Assembly (NCBI GenBank): GCA_963728495.1
Contig: CAVSKI010000010.1
Span: 372,001 to 436,000 of the forward strand
DNA: 64,000 bases
Direction: 5' to 3'
DNA from: JACVRW01 sp963728495
GTDB taxonomy: Bacteria > Actinomycetota > Thermoleophilia > Solirubrobacterales > Thermoleophilaceae
In this document: positions 8,217-17,260 of the stretch, piece by piece
Layout of the letters: each line of letters begins with the position of its first letter
How positions within the stretch are numbered: the first letter of the stretch is position 1
Notes under the pieces: model-generated
Told to the model about the DNA's origin: nothing
The model's input: the letters and a program-made list of their open reading frames with translations, nothing else
Databases searched by the model: none
Program-made: the position numbers and the translations under genes

Positions 8217-10309
8217 GAGCCTTCGCGTCGACGAAGGAGCTCCAGCCGCAAGCCGCCACCGTCCGCTCCTACCCACGGCCCAGCCTGCTCGAGCAGCCCC
8301 TCGACGGGCCCAAGGCACTCGAGAAGCTGGGCATCCGCACCTGGGGAGAGCTGATCGAACACCTCCCGCACGCCCACCGCGACAGGCGCGATGTGCGCCT
8401 GATAGGGCAGCTCGCGCTCGGCGAGGAGGCAACGGTGGCGGTGGCGGTGCGCTCGGTAACGGTCCGGCCGATGCGCGACCGCCGGCGCAAACGCGTCGAG
8501 GCACGCGTGTTCGACGAGAGCGGGCCCGCGCTGGCCGTGTGGTTCAACCAGCCCTGGATCGCGCGGCAGCTGGGGGAGGGGGCGGCGGTGCTGCTGCACG
8601 GCAAGCTGCGCCGCCGAGGCGAGTTCTGGGTCACGGAGTTCGAGAAGTTCGGTGGCGACGGCGTCCCGGTCCACACGGTCGGCCTCGTGCCCGTCCACCC
8701 GGCCACCGAGGGCATCAGCGCCGCGAAGCTGCGCGAGCTGATGTGGGAGGCCTACCCGCGCATGCTCGCGTCGGTCGAGCCACTCCCCGCGCGCCTGCGC
8801 GTCGACGAGGGCCTGCCTGACCGGCCCGCCGCGCTGGCCGCCGCCCACTTCCCCGACCGCGAAGAGGACGAGCAGGGCGCGCGGCGGCGCCTCGCCTTCG
8901 AAGAGCTCTTTCTCCTGCAGCTCGCCGTGGCCGGGCGGCGCCGGGCGCGGCGTGAGGGCCGCCGCGCGAGGCCGCTGGCGGCGCGCGGCGTGGTGGTGGA
9001 CCGTTGGCGCTGGTCGCTGCCCTTCGAGCTGACCGGCGACCAGGTGGAGGCCATTGCGGATATCGACGCCGACCTGGCCCAGGAACGCCCGATGCAACGG
9101 TTGCTGATGGGAGAGGTGGGCAGCGGGAAGACGGTGGTTGCCCTGGCGGCGATGCTGCGAGCGGTGGAGAACGGCGCGCAGGCCGCGCTGATGGCGCCCA
9201 CGGAGACGCTCGCCGAGCAACATCACCGCACGCTCGATTCGCTCCTGGGCGGCACGCTTGCGCTCGAGCTGCTCACCGGCTCCACGGGCGCGACGCGCCG
9301 GCGCGAGCTGCTCGGCCGCCTGGCCAGCGGGGCGCTGCAGCTCGTGGTAGGCACCCATGCGCTGATCGAGGAGCCGGTCGAATTTCGCGACCTGGCGCTG
9401 GTCGTGGTCGACGAACAGCACCGCTTCGGCGTGCGCCAGCGGGCGGCCCTGGACGCCAAGGCGCCGGACGGTCTGGCACCCCACGCCCTGCACATGACCG
9501 CCACTCCGATCCCGCGGACGCTCTCGCTCACCGCCTACGGCGACCTCGACACGACCGTCCTGCGCACCCTCCCCAAGGGGCGCCGGCCGGTCGAGACCTT
9601 CGTCGTGGACGGAACCCGGGCCCGGGCGCGCGCCTACGAGCGCATCCGCGAGGAGATCGCCGCCGGGCGCCAGTGCTTCGTCGTCTGTCCGCTGGTCGAG
9701 GAGTCGGAGGCGCTGCAGGCCAAGGCGGCGACGGTGGAGTTCGAGCGGCTGCGGACCACCGAGTTTCGCGACCTGCGTGTGGAGCTCATCCATGGGCAGC
9801 TGCCCTCCAAGCAGAAGGGCGCGGCCATGGAGGCCTTCGCGGCCGGCGAGGCCGACGTGCTCGTGGCCACGAGCGTGGTCGAGGTGGGGATCGACGTGCC
9901 CAACGCGACGGTCATGCTGATCGAGGCCGCTGAGCGCTACGGGCTCTCCCAGCTCCACCAGCTGCGCGGACGCGTGGGCCGGGGCACCCACGGCTCGCTG
10001 TGCATCCTCTTCGGCGATCCCAAGCTGCCCCGGCTCGAGGCCATCGCCCAGGAGAGCGATGGCTTTCGCCTCGCCGAGATCGACCTCGACCTGCGCGGAG
10101 CCGGCGACGTGCTGGGAACCCGCCAGCACGGGCTCCCGGAGTTCCGGGTCGCCCGGCTGCCGGAGGACAACGAACTGCTGGTGCGCGCGCGTGACCACGC
10201 CGACGCCGTCCTGCTCGCCGATCCCCGCCTCGAGGCGCCCGAGCACGGATTGCTGCGCGAGGCGGTGGTGGCCCACTTCGGCTCTGAGCTCGATCCCATT
10301 CCAGCGTGA
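8213..10309 (+). CDS. recG: ATP-dependent DNA helicase RecG
   Basis: About 698 aa from the GTG at 8213, which overlaps the upstream stop (GTGA). A more upstream GTG at 8192 adds seven residues and is less likely. Reverses stalled replication forks and migrates branched DNA. The N-terminal wedge/OB domain is followed by helicase motif I GEVGSGKTVVALA, motif II DEQHRFG, motif III TATPIPRTL, and the C-terminal helicase half with TSVVEVGIDVPNA and QLRGRVGRG. Confidence 0.96.
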   Translation: MRAFASTKELQPQAATVRSYPRPSLLEQPLDGPKALEKLGIRTWGELIEHLPHAHRDRRDVRLIGQLALGEEATVAVAVRSVTVRPMRDRRRKRVEARVFDESGPALAVWFNQPWIARQLGEGAAVLLHGKLRRRGEFWVTEFEKFGGDGVPVHTVGLVPVHPATEGISAAKLRELMWEAYPRMLASVEPLPARLRVDEGLPDRPAALAAAHFPDREEDEQGARRRLAFEELFLLQLAVAGRRRARREGRRARPLAARGVVVDRWRWSLPFELTGDQVEAIADIDADLAQERPMQRLLMGEVGSGKTVVALAAMLRAVENGAQAALMAPTETLAEQHHRTLDSLLGGTLALELLTGSTGATRRRELLGRLASGALQLVVGTHALIEEPVEFRDLALVVVDEQHRFGVRQRAALDAKAPDGLAPHALHMTATPIPRTLSLTAYGDLDTTVLRTLPKGRRPVETFVVDGTRARARAYERIREEIAAGRQCFVVCPLVEESEALQAKAATVEFERLRTTEFRDLRVELIHGQLPSKQKGAAMEAFAAGEADVLVATSVVEVGIDVPNATVMLIEAAERYGLSQLHQLRGRVGRGTHGSLCILFGDPKLPRLEAIAQESDGFRLAEIDLDLRGAGDVLGTRQHGLPEFRVARLPEDNELLVRARDHADAVLLADPRLEAPEHGLLREAVVAHFGSELDPIPA

Positions 10310-10827
10310 GGGTCGTGGCGGGCGAGTTCGGCGGGCGGCGCCTGCAGGCGCCGCGCGGACGGGCAACCCGGCCCACGGCCGACCGTGTGCGCGAAGCCCT
10401 GTTCTCGATGCTGGGCGACGTGGGCGGAGCGCGCGTGCTCGACCTGTACGCCGGCTCGGGTGCGCTGGGGATCGAGGCGCTCTCGCGCGGGGCGGAGTCG
10501 GCGGTGTTCGTGGACAGCGAGGCGCGAGCCGCGGAGGCAATCCGTCGCAACCTGGACACGCTGGGCGCGCGCGGCGAGGTGCGCCGCCAGGACGCGCAGC
10601 GCTTCCTGGCCGCCGCCCGCGGGCCGTTCGACCTCGTGTTCTGCGACCCGCCATATGATTCGGACCCTTCGCCGGCAGCTGCGCTCGCCGAGCGCCTGCC
10701 CGCGGTGACCTCACAAGACGCCCGCATCGTGACCGAATCAGACAAACGCCGGCCGCTGGAGCTGCCCTTCCCGCTGTTGCGGGAGCGGACCTACGGGGAC
10801 ACCCGGATTGCGATCCATGGCCGCTGA
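10306..10827 (+). CDS. rsmD: 16S rRNA (guanine(966)-N(2))-methyltransferase
   Basis: 173 aa. Starts MRVVAGEFGGRRLQAPRG, then RPTADRVREALFSML, the SAM-binding LDLYAGSGALGIEALSRG and the catalytic DPPY motif (CDPPYDSDPS). GTG overlaps the recG stop (GTGA). The rsmD-coaD pairing is a common bacterial arrangement. Confidence 0.94.
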   Translation: MRVVAGEFGGRRLQAPRGRATRPTADRVREALFSMLGDVGGARVLDLYAGSGALGIEALSRGAESAVFVDSEARAAEAIRRNLDTLGARGEVRRQDAQRFLAAARGPFDLVFCDPPYDSDPSPAAALAERLPAVTSQDARIVTESDKRRPLELPFPLLRERTYGDTRIAIHGR

Positions 10828-11362
10828 CGTGGGCAAGCAGCCGGCTCGGCCGGCTGCGCAGCGATCGCCTTCGAACGGCCCCACCGCCGTGTGCCCCGGG
10901 TCGTATGACCCGATCACGTTCGGCCACCTGGACATCATTGGACGCGCCGCGAACGTGTTCGACCGGCTCATCGTGGGTGTGGTCGACCAGCCGGTGCGCA
11001 AGAAGGCGACGCTGTTCAACGCCGAGGAGCGGGTCGCTTTCATCGACGAGCAGGTGGCGGAATACGGCAATGTGCAGGTAAAACCCTTTGATAACCTGCT
11101 CGTCGATTTTGCCCGGGAGCACGGCGCCAAGGCCATCGTCAAGGGGTTGCGGGCGATCTCGGACTTCGAGTACGAGTTCGAGATGAACCAGCTCAATCGC
11201 AAATTGGCGCCTGACATTGAGAGCATCTATCTGATGGCGGCGCCAGAGTTCAGCTTCCTTAGCTCGAGTGGAGTGAAGGAACTGGCAATGTTCGGTGGCG
11301 ACGTGACCGGCCTCGTGCCCGATAGGGTCGCTGCCCGTTTGCAGGAAGAATTGAAGAGGTAG
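10817..11362 (+). CDS. coaD: Phosphopantetheine adenylyltransferase
   Basis: 181 aa from ATG 10817 (a TTG at 10808 is also possible). Adenylates 4'-phosphopantetheine in CoA synthesis. Motifs: CPGSYDPITFGHLDII (HxGH type nucleotidyl-transfer site), KGLRAISDFEYEFEMNQLNRKL, and FLSSSGVKELA. About 25 residues precede the core, longer than the usual CoaD start. Overlaps the end of rsmD by 11 nt. Confidence 0.95.
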   Translation: MAADVGKQPARPAAQRSPSNGPTAVCPGSYDPITFGHLDIIGRAANVFDRLIVGVVDQPVRKKATLFNAEERVAFIDEQVAEYGNVQVKPFDNLLVDFAREHGAKAIVKGLRAISDFEYEFEMNQLNRKLAPDIESIYLMAAPEFSFLSSSGVKELAMFGGDVTGLVPDRVAARLQEELKR

Positions 11363-11380
11363 GGAATTGAGGAAGCGCCC

Positions 11381-11842
11381 ATGGACGTCCTGGTCCTGAT
11401 CGACAAGCTCGACGACACGATTCACAACGCCAAGCCCGTCCCGCTGACGGATCAGGTGCGCGTGGACAAGGAGGAGGTCTACGACATCCTCGACCAGATG
11501 CGCGCCACGATCCCCGAGGAGATCAAGCAGGCGCGCTGGATCGTCAAGGAGCGCCAGGAGATGCTCGCCGAAGCCAAGCGCGAGGCCGAGCGGATCATCA
11601 AGGAGTCGCGCGACGAGCAGACGCGACTGATCTCCGAGGAGGAGGTCGTCAAGCAGGCCGAGCGCCAGGCCGAGGAGATCATCGAGGACGCCCGCGCCCG
11701 CGAGCGGGAGATCCGCCTGGGCGCCGAGGACTACGCCGACGACATCCTCAACACGCTCGAGGTCAACCTGACGAAGTTCACCGCGGCGGTGCAGCGCGGG
11801 CGTGATCGGTTGCAGGGTCGCGAAGAGGCCGAGGTCGGCTAG
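11381..11842 (+). CDS. Coiled-coil protein resembling SepIVA/DivIVA-family septation factor
   Basis: 153 aa, nearly all charged alpha-helix. A short N-terminal segment (MDVLVLIDKLDDTIHNAKPVPLTD) precedes DILDQMRATIPEEIKQARWIVKERQEMLAEAK, which matches the spacing of mycobacterial SepIVA (Rv2927c); heptad-like Ala/Glu/Arg repeats follow. Mycobacterial SepIVA is also encoded next to DUF177 and rnc, and those genes lie 6 kb downstream here. Its likely role is at the septum or tip membrane, inferred from homology only. Good Shine-Dalgarno (GAGGAAG) before ATG. Confidence 0.72.
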   Translation: MDVLVLIDKLDDTIHNAKPVPLTDQVRVDKEEVYDILDQMRATIPEEIKQARWIVKERQEMLAEAKREAERIIKESRDEQTRLISEEEVVKQAERQAEEIIEDARAREREIRLGAEDYADDILNTLEVNLTKFTAAVQRGRDRLQGREEAEVG

Positions 11843-11856
11843 GGGCTCCTAGCTTC

Positions 11857-11890
11857 CTTTCGCGCCCTCGCTTCGCTCGGGGCACGAAAG
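11857..11890 (+). terminator. Hairpin after the coaD/SepIVA-like unit
   Basis: CTTTCG (11857-11862) pairs with CGAAAG (11885-11890), and GCCC (11864-11867) with GGGC (11880-11883), around a small GC-rich loop. No U-run follows, so it is a terminator-like or mRNA-end hairpin rather than a classic intrinsic terminator. The remaining bases up to 12066 show no gene. Confidence 0.5.
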
Positions 11891-12066
11891 TGTGCTTTGT
11901 CAGCCACCCGTGTGTTGCAACGGTGGCCCGGCTGCCCGAGCGTCGACCTATGCACCCATACGCGGCTCAACTCGACGCTCGGCGTCCGGTCGGCCGCCGA
12001 ACGCCGCAACTGCGAGGCTTCCGGCCTGTTGCTTCTCGAGCCGCCCCGGTCGAAAGGAAGCTGAGG

Positions 12067-13032
12067 ATGAGCCCGGATTTGCTCCGCCGAATGGTTCTCG
12101 TCGTCTGCACGGGCGCGGTCGCCCTCGCGGCTCCATCACCGGCGCAGGCCGCCTTCCCGGGCAGGAACGGGGGGATTGCCTTCGCACAGCGCACGGGCAC
12201 GGGGGACTCCGAGCCGCAATTCGTCGAGCACACCCGGCTGGCCACGAACCCTCCCGGACGAGTCGAGGCTCGCATCCTGCTCGACTGCGAGCTCACCGAC
12301 GGGGTGCCGAGCGGGGGCAACTGCACGGGCACGAGCTATGGAACGCCCTCGTACTCGCCCGACGGACGGATGCTGGTTTTCGATGCGGGCGAGCGGCTCG
12401 GAGTAATCGACGCCGATGGCGGTGGCGGGGTGCCTCTGTTCCCTGCCGCCACTGCCGACGACGGCAGTCCCGTGTTCTCTCCCACCGCCCGGCAGATCGC
12501 CTTCACCGGCACGAACGAGCGCGGAACCACCGACATCTACGTTCGTAGCGTCGATGGAGGCCCGGCGCGCCTGATCGTGCACGACGCCGGTGAACCGGCC
12601 TGGTCCTCGCGAAACAGGATTGCCTACGTGCGCAGCGGCAACATCTACACGGCCGGGCCGGCCGGAGGGCGGCGCCGCTTCGTGACTTCGGGGGTCTCGC
12701 CCGACTGGTCGCCGAACGGCAGGCGCCTGTTGCTCGTGCGCCCCCTGCCGCAGCTCGTCTTCGACGGGCCGACCGGTCGCATCTACGTCGTGAGGGCCGA
12801 CGGCCGCCGATTGCGCCGCGTGGGCCGCCGCGACGATGTCTCCCACCCGGTCTGGTCGCCGGACGGGCGGTCGATCGCCTTCGACGGGTTCGACCTCGGG
12901 GTCTTGGCCAAGCGGCTTGGGAGCCCAAGACCGGCGCGTGAGGTGGCACCCACTCAGATCAGCGGAGAGAGCGGCTTCATCGTCTCCTCGGACCCGGCGT
13001 GGCGACCGCGCCCACGATCGCGGCGACCATGA
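12067..13032 (+). CDS. Secreted TolB-like beta-propeller protein
   Basis: 321 aa from ATG 12067, chosen because it has a strong GAAAGGAAG ribosome site 6 nt upstream and gives a clean signal peptide (MSPDLLRRMVLVVCTGAVALAAPSPAQA). The mature part contains repeated PD40/WD40-like strands: PSYSPDGRMLVFDA, PVFSPTARQIAFTG, DWSPNGRRLLLV, PVWSPDGRSIAFDG. It is probably an extracellular or surface six-bladed propeller; ligand unknown. It is not next to tol-pal genes, so TolB function itself should not be assumed. Confidence 0.75.
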   Translation: MSPDLLRRMVLVVCTGAVALAAPSPAQAAFPGRNGGIAFAQRTGTGDSEPQFVEHTRLATNPPGRVEARILLDCELTDGVPSGGNCTGTSYGTPSYSPDGRMLVFDAGERLGVIDADGGGGVPLFPAATADDGSPVFSPTARQIAFTGTNERGTTDIYVRSVDGGPARLIVHDAGEPAWSSRNRIAYVRSGNIYTAGPAGGRRRFVTSGVSPDWSPNGRRLLLVRPLPQLVFDGPTGRIYVVRADGRRLRRVGRRDDVSHPVWSPDGRSIAFDGFDLGVLAKRLGSPRPAREVAPTQISGESGFIVSSDPAWRPRPRSRRP

Positions 13033-14375
13033 GCGAGAGCCGGCGCGAGCAGCTCTCGGCCCTGCGCGATCGCGAGCTGCGGCGCTTTGCCGAGTTGCGG
13101 CCCCGGAGCATGCGGTGGCTGGAGCGGGCCCGGCCGAACATGCCCAACGGCGTGCCGATGGCGTGGATGGCGACGATGTACCAGCATCCGCCGATCGTCG
13201 TTGAGCGCGGCAGCGGCGCCGCCTTCACGGACATCGATGGCAACGCATACCTCGACTTCAACATCGCCGACACGAGCATGTTCACGGGTTACGGCCTCGA
13301 GCCGCTCACCCGCGCCGTGGCCGAGCGCGTGGCGGCCGGACCGCAGTTTCTGCTCCCCACCGAGGACGGCGTGGAGGTTGCGGTCGAGCTGGCGAAGCGC
13401 TTCGGGCTGCCCTCGTGGCAGTTCACACTCTCGGCCACTCAAGCGAACATGGAAGCGATTCGCGTGGCCCGCGCCGTTACCGGGCGCAGCGCGGTGCTGA
13501 TGTTCGACGGCAAGTACCACGGTCAGGCCGACGAGCTGCTCGGCGAGCGGGACGGCGCCGCCGTGGTTCCCGAAGGGCTGGGCGTGCCGCTCGACGCCAC
13601 CCGGCACGTGCGGTTGGTCGAGTACAACGACCTCGCGGCGGTAGAGCGCGAGCTGACTCGGGGAGACGTGGCCTGCGTGCTGGCCGAGGCGGCCATCACA
13701 AACACCGGCGTGATCCAGCCCGCGGAGGGGTTCCACGCCGAGCTGCGCCGGCTCGTCTCTCAAAGCGAGGCGCTGCTGGTGATCGACGAGACCCACACGC
13801 TGGTGGCCGGACCCGGAGGGCTCACGGCCCACTGGGGGCTCGAGCCCGACATGCTCGTCCTCGGCAAGGCCATTGCGGGCGGCATCGCGCTGGGCGCCTA
13901 CGGGATGACAGCCGCGGTCGCCGGCGTACTCGAGCGCGGAGAGTCGGCATCGTTTGCCGACGTGGTCGCGACCGGCGGCACGCTCTTCGGCAACGCCCTT
14001 TCCCTGGCCGCCGCGCGCGTCACTCTTACAGAGCTGCTCAGCCAGGCGGCCTACGAACGAGCAGCCGCACTCGGCGGGCGGCTGGCCGACGGCATCGAGG
14101 CCGCGGCCGGCGAGCACGACCTGCAGTGGCGCGCCCATCGGCTCTACAACCGCTCGGGCTACACGCATGCGCCCGAGCTGCCCGCGAACGCCGTGGAGGC
14201 CCGGGCCACGTTCGACATCGAGCTCTACAACCTGCAGCGCCTCTTCATGGCCAACCGCGGCGTCTGGGAGGCCGTCGACTCGGCCGGCCCGGCCTGCGGC
14301 ATTCAGGCGACCGAGGCTGACGTCGACCGCTACCTGGTGGTGCTGGACGAGTTTCTGGACGAGGTCACGCGATGA
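13029..14375 (+). CDS. Class III PLP-dependent aminotransferase (glutamate-1-semialdehyde aminomutase-like)
   Basis: 448 aa from ATG 13029, overlapping the propeller stop (ATGA). Motifs: NMPNGVPMAWM and FTDIDGNAYLDFNIAD near the N-terminus, YHGQADELLG, DETHTLVAGPGG, and the PLP lysine in LGKAIAGGIALGAYGM. It resembles HemL but lacks the exact HemL pattern (KVIGGGLPVGAYGG), and no heme genes flank it, so it may be a transaminase of other specificity. The 3' end overlaps the convergent GST gene by 46 nt. Confidence 0.82.
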   Translation: MSESRREQLSALRDRELRRFAELRPRSMRWLERARPNMPNGVPMAWMATMYQHPPIVVERGSGAAFTDIDGNAYLDFNIADTSMFTGYGLEPLTRAVAERVAAGPQFLLPTEDGVEVAVELAKRFGLPSWQFTLSATQANMEAIRVARAVTGRSAVLMFDGKYHGQADELLGERDGAAVVPEGLGVPLDATRHVRLVEYNDLAAVERELTRGDVACVLAEAAITNTGVIQPAEGFHAELRRLVSQSEALLVIDETHTLVAGPGGLTAHWGLEPDMLVLGKAIAGGIALGAYGMTAAVAGVLERGESASFADVVATGGTLFGNALSLAAARVTLTELLSQAAYERAAALGGRLADGIEAAAGEHDLQWRAHRLYNRSGYTHAPELPANAVEARATFDIELYNLQRLFMANRGVWEAVDSAGPACGIQATEADVDRYLVVLDEFLDEVTR

Positions 14376-15109
14376 TCGGCGAACAGCTTGAGCGCGTAGC
14401 GCCCGGCAGGGTGCGCCCGTGCGCGCCGGACCAGGTCCGCCGTCCGGGGCGCCAGGGCCTCGGGCTGGGGTAGCGAGACACCGTACTGGGGTGGCATCAC
14501 CACCGCGGCGGACAGCGCCGCAAACGTCAGATCGGCGGCGCCGAAGTGCTCGCCGCACAAGTAGGGACGGTCGTCGGCCAGCCGCTCCGCCACGAAGTCG
14601 AGCTCGTGCCAGACCGCCTCCTGGTCCTCGATCTCGATTCCGGGGCGAATTCCCAGCGCGCGGCTGACGAAGCGGGACATCAGCGGCCAGCCGTGGCGGA
14701 TCGCGCGATCCTCCCAGGCCGGCACGCCTGCGTTGTTGTAGGGCAGCGCGAGCTCGCGCTGGGCCAGCATGTGGACGTACATGAGCCGTCGCCCCCTCGG
14801 GCCGAGGCCCTCGTCGAGGCGTTGGCAGAGGCGCTCGACCTCGTGGCGGGCGCCCGGCTCCACCGCAAACAGCCGCTCGTGCGTGGGCGTGCCCCGGTCG
14901 ACCCAGGCGAGGATCTGCGCCGACTCTCCGAGCACGGCGTCGGGGGTGACCAGCACCGGCACCGTCGTCCCGCCACCGGCGCGGCGGGCCGCAAGGCGGT
15001 GGATGCCCTGCACGTGGCGCTCCTCGCGATACGGCATGCCGGCTCGGTCCAGGGCCCAGCGCGCCTTCTCGCAGTAGTGGCTGATGGGGATCGTGACGAG
15101 CCGCAACAC
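14330..15109 (-). CDS. Glutathione S-transferase family protein
   Basis: 259 aa. The N-terminal thioredoxin-like fold has HYCEKARWALDRAGMPYRE and TVPVLVTPDAVLGESAQILAWVD (the cis-Pro and ES glutathione-binding features). The C-terminal helical domain includes RPYLCGEHFGAADLTFAAL. Actinobacteria rarely make glutathione, so the thiol substrate is uncertain. GTG start at 15109, 16 nt after the position where the upstream MFS gene should end. Confidence 0.82.
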   Translation of the reverse strand: MLRLVTIPISHYCEKARWALDRAGMPYREERHVQGIHRLAARRAGGGTTVPVLVTPDAVLGESAQILAWVDRGTPTHERLFAVEPGARHEVERLCQRLDEGLGPRGRRLMYVHMLAQRELALPYNNAGVPAWEDRAIRHGWPLMSRFVSRALGIRPGIEIEDQEAVWHELDFVAERLADDRPYLCGEHFGAADLTFAALSAAVVMPPQYGVSLPQPEALAPRTADLVRRARAHPAGRYALKLFADHRVTSSRNSSSTTR

Positions 15110-15125
15110 AGCGGGAAGTATGGGG

Positions 15126-16398
15126 TCACGCCGGCTCCGCGGCGGGCTGCGCCTCGCTCACCTCGCCCTTCCGAAGCGTCGGCGGGATCGTTCTGCCTGC
15201 GAGACAGGGCCAGAAACGGGAGCGCCAGGACCATGATGCCCGCGCTCATCAGATAGGAGGGCGCGTATCCCCAGACGTCGGCCGAGCGCCCGAGTACCGG
15301 TTGGGCCCAGACCCCGCCCACGGAGGTCATGAGCGAGTCGAAGGACAGAATCGTCGCGCGCTGGCGTGACGGGATCATGCCGTTGATGTAGGCCTGGCGA
15401 ATGGGCATCGAGGCCGCGAAGGCCAAGCCCCAGACGGCGATCAGAGCGATCACGGCCCAGAAGCTGTCGACGATGCCGATCAGGCCCAGCGAGATCACAG
15501 CGAGCAGGGCGGTGGCAAACAGGCCCGAGGTGCGACGGCGAAAGAGCCGCCGGATCATGGGAGCGGCGATGCCCCCGAGGATCTGCGAGCCGGCCACGAT
15601 CGCCGCGACGAGTCCGGCGATCTGGTAGGCCTCGGGATCGCCGTACAGCTCCAGCAGGTAGGGCTGGAGCGCGTAGAAGCCGTAGAAGCCCACCCCACCG
15701 GTGAACAGGGCCTCGACCATCAGCCACTTGACCGCCGGCACCCTCCAGCCGTACTCGATCGAGGCGGAGGCGATCTTGCGCATCTCGGCCACCGGCCGCC
15801 CACCCTTGTCGGGACGGAAGCCGATGTCGTGCATGAGCCGGAACGCCACGGCGAACATCGCGATCAGAACCATCCCGCGAAGCACGAACGGGGCGCCCAG
15901 GCTGGTCTGCTGGGCGATGAAGCCTCCCGCCACCGAGCCCGAGAGCATCGCCGCGCCGCTCACGATCTGGCCGCGTCCGAAAACCTTCTCCAGTTCTCCC
16001 TCGAAGCCTGTTGCGCTCAGCGCATCCACCAACCACGCCTCGACGGCACCCGAGAAGAAGGTGAAGCCGAGGCCGAGCACGAGCGACGCGAGCGCCCATT
16101 GCCAGAACGGTGCCTCGATCTGCCAGAGCACGACGTAGAGCAGCGTCGATGCGCTCAGCGTGACCGTCCCGAGCAGGTACGAGGCGCGCCGGCCGACCGT
16201 GTCGGCCACGATCCCGGTAGGCACCTCGAACAGCACCATCCCCGCGGCGAAGAAGGCGTTGGCGGCGAAGGCCTCCAGGTTCGAGAGCCCGGCGTCGAGC
16301 AGGAAGATCGTGTTGATGCCCCAGATGAACGAGGCCGCCAGGGTGTTCCCGAGCATCAGCGTGAGATAGGTGCGCTGGATGGAGCGAGGGGTGGGCAT
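15126..16398 (-). CDS. MFS drug/metabolite transporter, probable 1-nt frameshift near the 3' end
   Basis: Begins MPTPRSIQRTYLTLMLGN at ATG 16398. About 12 hydrophobic segments are visible, with the MFS loop GIVADTVGRRASYLLG after helix 2 and MPIRQAYINGMIPSRQRAT in the C-terminal half. In the initial frame there is no stop until 14680, which would make 430 nt overlap the GST gene in another frame. Shifting by one base around 15145-15185 gives the tail TLRKGEVSEAQPAAEPA and a TGA at 15128-15126, 16 nt before the GST start. The span is 1273 nt, one more than a multiple of three. I read this as a frameshift or assembly error. Confidence 0.75.
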
Positions 16399-16447
16399 CT
16401 CGGTTAGGGACTTCGCGACCCGCGCTGATTCATCGCGATGCAAGTAT

Positions 16448-16846
16448 GTGCGCGTGGCCTCGCGAGACCCAGCACCGGCGGGCGGGCGCTGCCTGTGCGG
16501 CGCCGTCCGGTACGAGGTCGACGGGCCGTTGCGCGACGTCGTGGTGTGCCATTGCGGCGAGTGCCGGCGCTGGGGCGGCCACGTGAGCGCCATGACCGCG
16601 GCCCGTAGCGAGCACCTGCGCTTCGTGACCGACGTCGGCCTGCGTTGGGTCGACAGCCCCGAGAGCGCAGTCCACGCGCGGCGCGGCTTCTGCGGCGAGT
16701 GCGGCTCGAGCCTGTTCTGGGACGCTCCCGAGCGCGACACGATCAGCATCGCGGCGGGCACGCTCGACCCACCGACCGGCCTTAAGACCTTCAAGCAGAT
16801 CTACACCGAGGACGCCGGCGACTACTACGAGATCGAGAGCCTCTAG
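16448..16846 (+). CDS. GFA/CENP-V family zinc protein
   Basis: About 132 aa from GTG 16448 (GTG 16454 equally possible). The family motif is GGRCLCGAVRYEV, with further zinc cysteines in VVCHCGECRRWGG and GFCGECGSSLFW, and IAAGTLD near the end. The family is named for glutathione-dependent formaldehyde-activating enzyme, but most members have no proven activity. Divergent from the MFS gene; 10 nt before the glyoxalase gene. Confidence 0.85.
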   Translation: MRVASRDPAPAGGRCLCGAVRYEVDGPLRDVVVCHCGECRRWGGHVSAMTAARSEHLRFVTDVGLRWVDSPESAVHARRGFCGECGSSLFWDAPERDTISIAAGTLDPPTGLKTFKQIYTEDAGDYYEIESL

Positions 16847-16849
16847 CCT
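16844..16849 (+). promoter_or_regulatory. Leaderless-type -10 box of glyoxalase I gene
   Basis: TAGCCT, 7 nt before the ATG at 16857; no Shine-Dalgarno. It overlaps the stop codon of the GFA gene. Confidence 0.5.
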
Positions 16850-16856
16850 GCGGGCC

Positions 16857-17240
16857 ATGGCCTCCTACCTCCACACCTGCTACCGCATCGGTGAGATCGA
16901 CCGCTCGATCTCCTTCTACGAGAAACTGGGCTTCGAGGAGCGTCGCCGGATGCCCATCGGTGACGAGGCGACGAACGTGTTCATGGGCCTCCCGGGGGAG
17001 GACCCGGTACTCGAGCTGACCTACAACCACGGCGTCGACTCCTACGACCTGGGCACGGGCTACAACCACATCGCGCTCGCGGTCGACGACCTCGAGGGCA
17101 CCCTGGAGGCGCTCGCCGGCGACGGCATCGAGCCCGAGAAGCCGCCCTACCGCCCCGGTGGGCGCACGGAGGGCCCGTTCATCGCCTTCGTGCGCGACCC
17201 TGACGGCTATCGCGTGGAGCTGATCGGCCGCTCTGACTGA
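16857..17240 (+). CDS. gloA: Lactoylglutathione lyase (glyoxalase I) family
   Basis: 127 aa, the usual single-module length. Metal ligands are visible at H6 (YLHTCYRI), E53 (VLELTYN), H71 (YNHIALAV) and E121 (YRVELIGR). YEKLGFEERRR and DPDGYRVELI match GloA. It isomerises the hemithioacetal of methylglyoxal and a thiol; in an actinobacterium the thiol may be mycothiol rather than glutathione. GST and GFA genes nearby suggest a small detoxification group. Confidence 0.9.
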   Translation: MASYLHTCYRIGEIDRSISFYEKLGFEERRRMPIGDEATNVFMGLPGEDPVLELTYNHGVDSYDLGTGYNHIALAVDDLEGTLEALAGDGIEPEKPPYRPGGRTEGPFIAFVRDPDGYRVELIGRSD

Positions 17241-17247
17241 GCGCCGC

Positions 17248-17253
17248 TACCCT
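17248..17253 (+). promoter_or_regulatory. Leaderless-type -10 box of DUF177 gene
   Basis: TACCCT, 7 nt before the ATG at 17261; no Shine-Dalgarno. Confidence 0.5.
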
Positions 17254-17260
17254 CGACCAC

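Noticed and set aside
7997..11425. A very long open frame on the minus strand (over 1100 codons) opposite recG, rsmD and coaD
   Set aside because: It is antisense to three clearly recognised genes, has no recognisable domains and is Arg/His/Ala/Leu-rich as expected of shadow frames in GC-rich DNA.
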